This document shows positions 1 through 9,901 of a DNA stretch of 64,000 bases, one piece after another (position 1 is the first letter of the stretch; each line of letters starts with the position of its first letter). The DNA is taken from contig NC_090321.1 of the NCBI RefSeq assembly GCF_040869045.1, positions 78,339,183 through 78,403,182 of the forward strand, in the 5' to 3' direction. Position numbers and translations under genes: made by a program. Source of the stretch: Eurosta solidaginis (Eukaryota; Arthropoda; Insecta; Diptera; Tephritidae). The notes under the pieces were generated by a model. The model was not told where the DNA came from and ran no database searches. It worked only from the letters and a program-made list of their open reading frames with translations.

Positions 1-699
1 TGCCTTAAGTTCATCGGCCGTTAAGCTCCAAATCAGCACATATAGAAACTGGAATTTTTGCCCAATTTTTAAATAAACCATTATATAAAAAGCTAAATAA
101 AATATTTTAAGGCTAAGAAAAAAAGTTAAAAGTTTAAGACAACTTTCCATGTGTTTTGTTATTTTCTTTCATAAAAGACATAACAGAATAAAAAAGTTTA
201 ATTAATTTTTACTCCAATTTCATAAAAAATAAATAAACAAACTTACAGAAGATATCTGTGGTTTAACAAAAAAAGATGCATCATTAATCAAACCCCACTA
301 TAGTCTATAAGTTTTCGTAATGTTTTTGAGGAAAGTGGTTTTTTTATTTGCAAAATAAGAGCACCGATAAAACCACGAAAGTTGTAAGTTTCAGATTTTA
401 CAATGTATGAGTGAGAACCTCTTTTTCAAGTTTTTGGTATGTGCTTTACACCGACTCCAAAGGATTATTGGGAAATTACAACTTGTAAATGAATTTTTGG
501 CACTTTCTGGGCTGGTCGAGCCACTGCTGACGAGTGACCCCCTGTTAAATAAAAATTTTAAAATAAGTTATTATGAATATGAATACATGAATTTTAAGTC
601 TGATGGTTTCTTATAATACGCCCGAGCAATTTTATATGTGCAACTTATAATTAGGTTATACTTATTCATGTAATCTATTTTTATTTTCTTGTATTATCT

Positions 700-905
700 T
701 ATTATAACACTTACATAAGCCTGATTTTGGGTGGCCTATAAGCCTTATATAAAAGGTCCTAATACTAAAAGTAGCATCTTTTAATAAAGCGTAATGTATG
801 TAAGTAAGTCTTATTTACTTTGCTACATAAGCCTTATAATAAATTTGTTATATTATACCTTATGGCTTATAATAATTCTATCTTCTTATTTTATAACAGC
901 TATTA
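700..905. repeat. Cluster of ATAAGCCTTATA palindromic motifs
   Basis: The words 'cataagcctga', 'tataagccttatata', 'cataagccttataa' and 'atggcttataat' occur within about 200 bases, on both strands because the motif is close to its own reverse complement. It reads as a small foldable AT-rich repeat. No function is assigned. Confidence 0.4.
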
Positions 906-1084
906 GCCTTACACATAACGGTATCTTTCAAATTAATCGTATGCCTTTTAAATATAAGTACAGAAAAATCAGGAGTCATGCCACTTGTGTGAAATTTGCA
1001 AGGGGTTGAGTTCGTCGTTTAAGATAAAGATATCATTGCATAGCTCTTTTGTTTACATGCAGACTTAGAAAACTTATTAAAGTA

Positions 1085-1545
1085 ACGTTCCAATGACGCG
1101 TGAACCAGATACGGATAGAAACTTAATATGTGAATGCAAGAACCTTGTGATCCTGATATTTATCTGGTTCAATTTCTGATCCGTATAGCAGTTCTGTTCG
1201 TTTTGTTTTCTGTAGTAAATTTTTTGACAGCTAACTACTTTTGAGATGGTAGCGCTGTAATACATATGTGTACATAGGTATATACATAAAAGATTTGCCA
1301 TATTTAAAAGCAAAAACACGGAAAGAGTAAACAACTTAAAGAAAATGTAAGGAAAATAAATAGTTAAACAAAGAGTGAAACTATTTGAATGAGAATAAAA
1401 TAAATTTCACTGTTAGGGAAAAGAGAATGTGCGACCAGCACCATCAACAAACCAGATGTTTTATATTAGTGCGGCCAGCTCTCATAAAGTTGATCCAGAT
1501 CGTTCCAATGAGATTTGAATGTGAGCCAGAGCTCGATAACTCAAT
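1085..1545. repeat. Dispersed repeat, related to 50400-50600 and 51865-51960
   Basis: Two blocks recur elsewhere in the window. The first (about 1150-1270, with 'gtgatcctgat', 'tatctgg' and 'gatccgtat') resembles 50465-50590. The second (about 1470-1545, 'gatccagatcgttccaatga') resembles 51900-51960. The same two blocks far apart at both loci suggest one mobile family, here about 460 bases long and interrupted at the second locus. Family and termini are not identified. Confidence 0.45.
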
Positions 1546-2026
1546 GGAGCGCTCCTTAAATGTTTCTAAAATCAAAAACCCAATTTCTCTCGCAAGCAGT
1601 TTCGAAGCAGATGAAACAACCAATCGAATCGAGTGGCAAACACACGGAACGAAAGCGATATTATATTGATGTTACTTTAATAAGGTTACTAAGCCTCGAT
1701 TTCTACCCACGTACATACCATAATGCTAGCATTACCTGTACCTTAGCCCCTCAAAATTTAGTCCAAATTCATTAAATTTTCTTTAAATTGAATCTACTCC
1801 AAAGTGGTTATATAGATTTTCCAAAATTTTGAAAAAAACTAAAAAGGGCTAAAAAAAAAGCTAAAAAATTTCTGAAAAAAGCTGAAAGCTAAATCCCAAT
1901 TTTTTAAGGTAAACGGATGAAAAAAGCTAAAATGGCAACACTGTTTGCAAATGAGTATTAAATAAATGAATGCGGAGATCGTATAAATGTATTTAAAAAT
2001 CTGCTTTTACTATTACGGTGACGACC

Positions 2027-2105
2027 TCCTATTTACTTACTTCCTTACTTAATTGGCACCGTCCAACAAGTCACGCAAGCCAATTCGCCGTTGGGTTAAC
2101 AGCCG
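2027..2105 (-). mobile_element. 3' end of an RTE-like LINE, separated from its body by Transib
   Basis: On the minus strand this ends in a short TAAG-type simple repeat (plus strand 'tatttacttacttccttact' at about 2030-2050), which fits the simple-repeat tail of RTE-type LINEs. It abuts the Transib target duplication at 2101-2105. The body of the LINE is at 6641-7775 in the same orientation, so the two parts were probably contiguous before Transib inserted. This is inference from orientation and position. Confidence 0.5.
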
Positions 2106-2143
2106 CACAGTGGCGCCTCTGCCGTTAAAGCATGGCAAAAATC
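2106..2143 (+). repeat. Left terminus of Transib with heptamer/nonamer-like layout
   Basis: Bases 1-7 are CACAGTG, identical to the consensus heptamer of V(D)J recombination signals. Bases 30-38 are GCAAAAATC, which matches the consensus nonamer ACAAAAACC at seven of nine positions. The spacer is 22 bases. The facing terminus repeats both blocks at exactly the same distance. Similarity of Transib ends to recombination signals is established for the family; its presence here is read directly. Confidence 0.75.
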
Positions 2144-2937
2144 AAAAAAATCATGAAAGCGTTCGCTAAATCTAATACATATTTCTAATAGAGAATTTTC
2201 CGGGGATCAAGAATATACAAATGGTTTTTCACAGAAAATTATAATTACCAGGTAGAGCCGCTCAAAGTTGACCAATTTTCAACATTGGGAAAATTTTGAA
2301 ATTTGTCTTCTTTTTCGTTGTATTTAAAATGGTTTTGTGAGTAAATAAGGCGACCGGTTGTCGTTTTCTTGTATAGGAATTAAAGATAATTTAATTTAGG
2401 ATTGAAACAAAAAAAAAAATTGTTTTTTTTTTGTTAAAAGTTGGCGGATATACCTGTTTTTCGAAATGCCTATTTTTAGGCCCTTTTTAAAATTTTGATG
2501 GAAACAAAAAAACAATGTTAAAATATTTGCTCCGTCAAATTAACAGTAGTTATTTGTGAAATATTCAGTTATCTAAATTCATAAAGTCTACCTGCGTCCA
2601 GCTGCCACTTCGCCTTTTACATCAAATAAAGTTAAACAACCTTGAGCATAAATACGCGCCTGAGCAGGTATATATAATTCAGCACGGCAGTAAGGTCATT
2701 TTTATTGTTGGAACTTGTTAACAACATACATTTTTTTAGTTACGAATTGTATACCTGACATTCATTGTAATAATTTGAGTAGGTATATAAAGCTATCCAT
2801 CATACAATGCACATTATCATTCGTCTTTTGGAGATTAAGGAACTAAGTATTCTGTTTACTTAAATTAAGTGAATAGTATCTTTAAATATAGTTCACAGTT
2901 TAATATTTAGTCAGATACACTCGAAGCCAATTCTAAT

Positions 2938-5770
2938 ATGTATCTAAAAAACTCGAAACTATTTGCGGTGTTTAAATCTACAAAGTCAAGACGGGACTTC
3001 GTTGAGGCTATTATGAGAGAATTAGCGAGTGAAACAAGCATTAAAGAAAAGGAAGCCCGCAAGAAAAAATTGGTTTACAATACATTATGATAGAAATGGA
3101 AGGACGTCTATCGTAACAATTCAAAATTTCTAAGTAAGCATGAAAAGTGGCTAGCTGACAAAACTTTTTTGGACGAAGAAACGCATAGCACGTCAACCAA
3201 TCCAACTAGAGGGAGACCAACAAAACCCATAGAAGAGTTTTCTACCTACAAAAGGAAAAGAAGCTGTCTGATACCACAAAAGCTATGGCCACGACTCATC
3301 TTTCGGAAGCACTGGCTATTAAATATAAAAAAGATGAAGAAAACGTGAAATCTCATATAACAGAAGCAGTTGCGGTAGCAAGTCCAGTGCGACTAATGAG
3401 GATCAAATGCGCTACCTAGGAAATACACTCCCGAAGAAGCTTTGGCGCTGTTTATAGATCTCGGTTTAAAGAAGAAAAAATATATTCAGCCCAATTCTAA
3501 ACCAAAATTCCGTGCGAGTTTTTTCCCTACTCCCATTCCTCGTATTCTAAATAAAAATTCCTTGTGAGTTTTTTCACTTCTCCCTTTCCTCCTATTCTGA
3601 ACAATGTTCGAAAAAGCGAAAACCGGTTCTAGGAGAAAAGTAGGTATTATGAATATGAGGGAGAGGGAGATTTCTCTGCCATTTCATAGGAGTTTTTTCA
3701 CTAGATAAATTAAAGGGAGTGCACCAAAATAGTTAAAGGAAATTGGTTCTTTTAAGAAAGAACACTTTGTTGTACAAATTTGTGCTAAAATATGTATGTA
3801 CATTCTACCACAATATTCTCACTGTTAATACAACAACAACTACAACCACAATATTCTTTATTTTAAGTCGAAAAGTATATCATAAGCAACGGAAGAGCTC
3901 TTCGCATATTTGATGCAGCCATCCAGAAATTGCGCAAGGATTTTTTAATAAGGCTTAAAAAAATTTTGGCATATGACGAAGGACGAATTCAACTCAACTT
4001 GGCCGCCAGAAAATTGCTTTGCTGAATGAAAGCAGGCAACTCCGACAGATTTGTGTTATGCGGCCGTCTTCTTCTTATGTTCCGCTGTTGATGTTGCTGT
4101 GGCACCAGTTCATTACTCATTTCAGTGAATACCACATGAAATGCAATAAATACTGTGCATTGTTTATATTTTATTTCTTAATTTCCAACAAATTTGCAAC
4201 AATAATTAAACTTTTCAATTTTTTAAACAAAATAAGAAATGTGCAACGAAATTTCAATTTACAAAACAGCTGACTTCGAAATTCCTATTCCCCAATTATT
4301 GTTCTCCCTAGAAAAACAGAATTGGAGGAATTTTTCCGCGGGAATAAAAAAATCCGCGAGAATATTTAGAATTGGTCTGATTATATTGCGTAAGTCATTA
4401 TTGCAACGTAGTACCGATATTTTACCTGGATACAAAAAAATTACTCAAGCCAAGAAAGAAGCAGTTCCTTTAAGTCCCAAAATAACCGAAGTATCAGCTG
4501 AAATTGAGCTACAAAACGTCTACATGACACCTTCAGAGTTTTACTGAAGAAAAGTTGAAATCACTGCCAAAGGAGCTAGCATTGATAACTAAGTGGGGCT
4601 GTGATGGATCATCAGGACAAAGCGCATATAAACAAAGAATAAATGTAGACGATGAAACAATTACAGATAGTAATATGTTTATGGCTTCTATTGTTCCATT
4701 ACGACTGAAAGATGAAGCTTCAGAATATTGGGAAAATCCACGTCCGTCATCAACTATATTGTGCCGTCCGATATTATTTAAATACGAGAAGGAGTCTTCG
4801 GAACTCATAAAAGCTACAGTGAGTGATATAAAAAATCAAATTGCCAAATTAGAACCAGCAATAATTGAAATTGAAGAGGGGAATGCCATTACAATAAAGC
4901 ATGACTTTCTTCTAACAATGGTCGATGGAAAAGTTTTGAACTTAAATACGACATGTACAATCAAATGTCCAATTTGTAAGAAGAGCCAAAACGACTTTGA
5001 AAATCTTGATGATTCAATAACTGACGAACTAACTTATGAGTATTGAATATCCCCTTTGCATGCTAGGATAAGATGTATGGAATTTGTTTTGAAGCTGACT
5101 TATACACTACCACAACAAGGAGAAGTTTTCGACGACAATACAACATGTAAGGAGAAACAAAACAGGAGAAAAAAAATAATTCAGGATGCATTCTATAAAG
5201 AGATTGGCTTTAGAGGTGACTGTCCAAAGTATGGATACCGAAATACAAATGAAGTAACTCCTCAAGAAGATTTTTTGAAAACGATGAAGTGACTGCTCGC
5301 ATAACAGGAATTGATAGAGATATTGTGAAAAGATTGGGAGTAATTTTAAATATTTTAAACTGCCATGAACCAGTTAATGGACCCAAATTTGGAGAATATG
5401 CATCTAAAACTACAGAGTTTCTGCATAAAAAAGTATCCTGAGAAGAAACTTACACCAACGGTACATAAAATTTTAGCACATGGAAAAGATTTAATAGAGT
5501 ACCAGTGCTTACCATTAGGAGAATTGTCTGAAGAAGCTCAAGAATCTAAGAACAAGGACTACAATAGATATAGATGTATGCACCTGCAAAGTATCAGGAG
5601 TTAGACAAAACGAAGACTTTTTCAACATGTTAGCTATCTCTTCTGATCCAGTCATATCATCTATGAGGTATGTAAGAATATAAAAAGATCTTACAGATGC
5701 GTATAGCTCAGAAATGGTTGCTTTGTTAGATATATGTTCCAGTGACGATGACTATGTTAAGATAAAATAA
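2938..5770 (+). pseudogene. Transib transposase, disrupted by frameshifts, stops and a MITE
   Basis: Fragments in several frames line up in Transib order. An N-terminal basic region starts near 2938. A stretch reading TPEEALALFIDLG lies at about 3420-3470. After the MITE at 3487-4379, PGYKKITQAKKE follows at about 4420-4460, then the core at 4555-5046 with KWGCDGSSGQSAYKQ. The Asp at 4603-4605 is the likely first catalytic residue; CPIC at 4966-4977 matches the RAG1/Transib zinc CxxC. Further on come GYRNTNEV (about 5230), VHKILAHG with the H-x4-H zinc ligands (about 5459), and LSEEAQESKNK (about 5525-5560), the position of the RAG1 catalytic Glu. More fragments (SSDPVISSM) run to about 5670. 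At least five frame changes or stops break it. Confidence 0.75.
3487..4379. mobile_element. hAT-like MITE inserted in the Transib transposase gene
   Basis: The 893-bp insert begins CAGCCCAATTCTAA and ends, on the opposite strand, CAGACCAATTCTAA; the imperfect terminal similarity extends about 45 bases, including a GCGAG-plus-T-run block. Flanking 8-mers AATATATT (3479-3486) and ATTATATT (4380-4387) match at seven of eight, fitting a hAT duplication. The transposase frame is recognisable on both sides, so the insertion is secondary. Inside, a ~50-bp unit is duplicated (about 3503-3555 and 3556-3605). It has no transposase of its own. Confidence 0.65.
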
Positions 5771-6597
5771 GTTCCTCACTCATCACAACAATGAAAAAGA
5801 GATTTACTAATCAATTTTGTTACTTTATTGAAAAATAAGATATCTATGTACAAGTTAATTTTTTATTTCAAATAAAAGAATTAATTAATTTAGTAATTTA
5901 TAAATATAAACTTTTCGTTATTGCATTTATCTAAAGTTTATCAAATTTATTTTAAAGTTTAAGCATTTCGCCTTCAAACGAGCATTAAATTTTTATAGAA
6001 ATCAATACGTCTATCGAGTTTGGTACAAATTGGTAAAGCGGTTACTAAGATCAAACTTTTTAGCATAACTGGGCAGTGCCACTCCCCTTTTCCAAAATTC
6101 GTTGGCTGTTTAATCTTTAGCTCAAATAAAATTTTTTTGCACCACTTTCAATAACTTTTAGTAATTAATAAAATACATATTTGGCTAGTTAATTTAAAAA
6201 AAACATGTAAAATTTTACGACGAATTTTAAAGCACCTTGTTATTGTGGCACCAACAACGTACATTTGAGTTTTATAAGAATATTGCCATTTAAAAGAAAC
6301 AATACGTCTATCGATTTTGGTAGTTGATTATGTGACTACTTAGATACAACTTTTTATCATAAGTGGGCAGTGCCACGCTATCTTACCAAAATCATTAGTT
6401 TATCTTATTTAATGCTTAAATACGTCATTATAAGACAAATCTCATTTTATTTTTTTACTAAAAACATTTTGTTTTTGCATTTTTTTTTTTTTTAAGCACC
6501 CTGTATCTGTGAAATTCTGAGCTTTCACACAATAAAACTTCAAATAATTGGCTTTCATTTTAAATTTTTAAAATATCTTCATTGGTTCAAAAGTTAT
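5771..6597. repeat. Non-coding 3' part of Transib with an internal direct repeat
   Basis: No gene is visible. A block starting 'aatacgtctatcga' at about 6003 recurs at about 6301, a period of about 298 bases, and each copy runs on to 'gggcagtgccac'. Such subterminal repeats are common in DNA transposons. A run of T follows at about 6479-6494. Confidence 0.5.
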
Positions 6598-6635
6598 GAT
6601 TTTTGCAAAGAAAAAACTCAAAAGGCGCCACTGTG
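6598..6635 (-). repeat. Right terminus of Transib with heptamer/nonamer-like layout
   Basis: Read on the minus strand from 6635 this is CACAGTGGCGCCT, then an unrelated spacer, then GCAAAAATCA starting at base 30. It is the inverted partner of 2106-2143. Only the two end blocks are conserved between the termini, as expected if they are the transposase contact sites. Confidence 0.75.
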
Positions 6636-6640
6636 AGACG

Positions 6641-7775
6641 CCCATTGGTAACCCCAAGGGAAATTAAAGTACTTTCTTAGTCGGATCGCGATCTTACATT
6701 CGCATAACATGGCGCCGCTGCGTCTATGTTGATGTATGCGTAAAGCTCGTGCAGGTCATCTTTAAATCTTCTTCGGTACTCACCGTCACCAACGCGTAGA
6801 GGTCCGTAAATCTTTCTCTCGAACACTCCCAGAGACGCTTCATCTGATGTTGTCATGGTTCATGCTTCCGCACCATATAGCAGGAAGGGTACGATAAGCG
6901 ACTTGTAGAGCATGGTTTTCGTTTGCCAAGAGAGGACTTTCCTTTGAATGTCTACCTAATCCAAAGTAGCTTTTATTCGCAAGAGTGATTCTTCGCTGGA
7001 TTTCAGAGCCTGGTTAACAAATAAATGAAGTCTTTTACTATTTCGATATTATGCGCTGACCCTTTACTGGATGACAGCAAGTACTCCGTTTTGTCCTCAT
7101 TCGTCATCAAACCCATCATTACCTCTTGGTTTTCCAGTTTGGAGTAAGCAGAATTTGCGGCGCGGGTGTTCAGGTCGATGGTGTCAATGTTGTCAGTATT
7201 CGCCAGTGATTGCACGCTTTTATAGAATATTGTTCCAGAGCGGTAAAGTTTTGCAGCTTATATAATTTTTTCCAGCATCAACTTAAAGAAATCACACGAT
7301 AGAGAGTCACCTTGTCTGAAACCTCGTTTAGTTTCGAAAGGCTCAGAGGGGTCATTCCCAATTCTGACTGATCTGATGGTGTTGCTCACCGTCATTCTGC
7401 ACCGATGTATAAATTTTGCGGGGAGCCAAATTCAGACATAGCTGAATATAGGCAGCTCCTTTCGTGGTGCTGTCGAAGGTGGCTTTAAAATCAATGAAAA
7501 TGTGATGTGTTTCAACTCTTTTTTCTCGAGTTTTTTTCAAGATTTGGCTCATAGTGAAAATCTGGTCGATGGTAGATTTGCCAGGTCTGAAGCCATACTA
7601 ATAAAATCCAAATTCCCTAGGTTATGAAGGCTTATTCCGCAGCCGTTGGTGCAGTTCACAGGGTTTCTCGTCTTGTGGAGTGGGCAAAGAACACTTAAGT
7701 TCCAATTGTCCTACCATATTTTGCATAGAAGTTCATGCATGCGCCTTACCAACTCCTCGCCGCCGTACCACCCGT
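6641..7775 (-). pseudogene. RTE-like LINE reverse transcriptase, broken 3' half
   Basis: On the minus strand, reading down from about 7775, the frames give an ordered LINE reverse transcriptase: a region like 'NLSVLCPLHK' (about 7700), then TMSQILKKTREKRVETHHIFIDFKA (7352-7552), then the catalytic segment ANTDNIDTIDLNTRAA (7003-7215), then a C-terminal part with YGAEAW-like and TCTSFTH-like text near 6740-6900. The usual YADD is here A-N-T-D-N, so the active site is lost. Several frameshifts separate the blocks. The wording of the motifs resembles RTE-type elements; the clade is tentative. It ends at the Transib duplication. Confidence 0.6.
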
Positions 7776-9724
7776 TACGGTATTCATAATTTTTCACAAC
7801 AGAAAAAACGTTAGTAAGAAATTGTTCGAATTAAATTTCAATCCATCATTGAACATTTAATAAAATAATGATTCCGAAAAGGGAATAATGACTAAATCAT
7901 TTTATTTCATTATTCAGGAATATTCAAAAATATTGCAATTCTCTAGCGCTGAAAGCCAAGTAATAATTATTCCCAACGGAATTAATTCCCTAACAACTCT
8001 GGCCGCCCTTGCCCAACAAGAGGAGAGAAGTCAAAATCGAACACCTTCATGACATCAGTTCACTCATATAAAAGGGCATGGTTCATTCCTTATTCACGAA
8101 CTACTGAGTTGCATGACAGTTACAATGCATTGCATCCTCGTGACGTTCACAGCTGTAACACGTTCGGAAAGAGTGTAATTATTCCAGATAAATACTCAGA
8201 CCACGTTTCCCTATGTATTAACCTCCTATAAGTAAATGCACTAAAGATGTTCACATGTGGTCCCATCGCTGTAAGCTAAATTAATCTGTCGTTAACGTTT
8301 GAGGTTTCTATTTCATTTCATGTTTCCATCAAGAGATGACATCCCATAACCATCTCTTAAAGCATCGTCACATACGCAGTTTTTCATATACATATATGCG
8401 TTTAACTCAATCTTATGCATTATGGGTAGATTGCACGTATTTTTATGAGGAACGGTAGATTGATCGACATTGGTGCCATCTGACATGAAAAAGTAGCCAA
8501 CATGCAAACTTTTGTTGCAAGCAAAGCATAAGAAGAAGAATCTGCTTTGGCTAAGGGTGCTGGCATATTTTGCAAGTAAATTTTTTTTCCCCACTCGTTG
8601 GTAACTTTTCTGACATTTTTCGCAATTAAAGACTGCAATATAACAAATGAATACGACACAAAATATGTTAGCAAGTATTTTTGTTGTATAGGGAGAATGT
8701 TTATAACGGTGCTTCGCGAAATTTTGTATGCCAAGTCTGAAGTTCCTTCATATTTATAAACACAACATTTGGTTGATTGTGGCGATGTTACTAGAATGCA
8801 ATAAGCTTGTGTTAAACGCGTCTATGTATATGAAAAATTTCATTGTGCCACGGCCTTTAGTGTAGGATAAAGCATCAGCATCTCTAGAGAAGAGGCATCT
8901 GAAGGGATAACATTATATGGGAATCTAGTAATTAAGTAAGTTAAGTACGAAAACAAAGATGAACTGGTATAAGGCAACTTGGTCTCAAAAAATTAATATA
9001 ATCTATATCAGCTCATCAAACAAATGAATAAGGAGTAGGAAAAGGGCGTGAAAAAGAAGGGTAAAGATTGAGGAGCCGGACAAAGATACCAGAAAATCAA
9101 ACGACTAAACGAAAAAATTTTAATTAAAAGAGATAGAAAGAGTGCAGTGGGATAACGCTCGGGGAAATAACGATCGCGGGGTCTGTTTCTTAAAAAAAAG
9201 GAAGTAGAGCCCGCGAGCGTTATTTCCTCAGGCGTGCTTCCATTGTACCGATAGGAAGTAAGTAGTAACAAATTATATAGAAAGGATAAGAAAAGCAAGG
9301 AAAAGCAGATAAACTAACAAATTACGTAAAGGTGAATAATGATCATGATAATGATAGTGAGCATGATAATTATAATAAAGAATATGTTGATAACTAAAGT
9401 GATGACGATGAATTGAAACTTTATCAGGGCGATATAAATTTATTTGCGCTTTACTGGCCGAGACATGCCATTTAGTGGCCACGTCCCGGAAACTGACAGA
9501 ACCCATCGCAGTGCCAGTATATTATGATACCTTAATCCTCTGGAAAAGCAAATGTCGAAATGTGAAACTTAAACAATAATGGGAATAGAACACTACCCTG
9601 TTGCTACCTTATTGAATCTTTCATAGATACTTTGTTTGAAATCATTGCCGATAATTCAATTGAAACTGAAATCTCTTTGAAGACATTTTTGAAGATTCGT
9701 GATCCTTCCGTAAGTAAACACTCT
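7776..9724. other. No recognisable gene
   Basis: Open frames up to about 100 codons exist on both strands (for example around 8313-8734 and 9008-9506) but they overlap each other, lack known motifs and read as chance frames. I see no RNA gene or clear mobile element. It may be old unique intergenic DNA. Confidence 0.5.
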
Positions 9725-9835
9725 TTTATTTGCCAAGAGGACGGAGTTAGTTTATAACATAGGTCTTGGCTTTTGATAGGGTCATTCAGTCTATGTGAGA
9801 TCCTCACGGACCGGCCAGCTCAACATAACCTAATC
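9725..9835 (+). mobile_element. 3' tip of an RNase H-bearing LINE (same family as 34050-35265)
   Basis: The words 'tttgccaagaggacggagtt', 'tataacataggtc' and 'ctatgtgag...tcctca' match, in order, the minus strand of 34050-34200 and the plus strand of 48610-48760. This copy keeps only about 110 bases of the 3' end and lacks an inner block (about 50 bases) present in the others. The Gypsy element at 9841 inserted at its distal end, so the LINE fragment is older. Confidence 0.6.
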
Positions 9836-9901
9836 GTGAGTGTGGTATTTAATATATAAATCACTATTTAATAATAAGCACTATTTATTTTTATAAAATA
9901 T

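Larger units (their letters stand above)
1..2026. other. AT-rich intergenic DNA without a recognisable gene
   Basis: No open frame here looks like a protein; the longest are below 100 codons, AT-rich and without recognisable motifs. The stretch holds a cluster of the short palindromic motif TAAGCCTTATA (about 700-905), a dispersed repeat at about 1085-1545 that recurs near 50400-51960, and A-rich text around 1840-1940 with repeated 'aaaaagctaaa' words that also occur near positions 90-130. Confidence 0.6.
2106..6635 (+). mobile_element. Transib-family DNA transposon (RAG1-related), degraded copy
   Basis: A 4530-bp element bounded by inverted termini that start CACAGTGGCGCC (2106-2117; reverse complement at 6624-6635) and by a near-perfect 5-bp duplication. 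Inside lies a broken gene for a Transib transposase, the family from which RAG1 is thought to derive. Within the termini both ends carry GCAAAAATC starting at base 30 (2135-2143 on the plus strand; 6598-6606 read on the minus strand), while the spacer differs. The element carries a nested hAT-like MITE and sits in an RTE-like LINE. It cannot encode an intact transposase. Confidence 0.8.
2101..6640. repeat. Target-site duplication of the Transib element (AGCCG / AGACG)
   Basis: The five bases before the left terminus (2101-2105, AGCCG) and after the right terminus (6636-6640, AGACG) match at four of five positions. A 5-bp GC-rich duplication is the known habit of Transib transposons and of RAG-mediated transposition. 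One mismatch is compatible with an old insertion. Confidence 0.7.

Noticed and set aside
8313..9506. Several overlapping minus-strand frames of 77-104 codons
   Set aside because: They overlap in different frames, none has a motif, and there is no coding-like third-base pattern visible.
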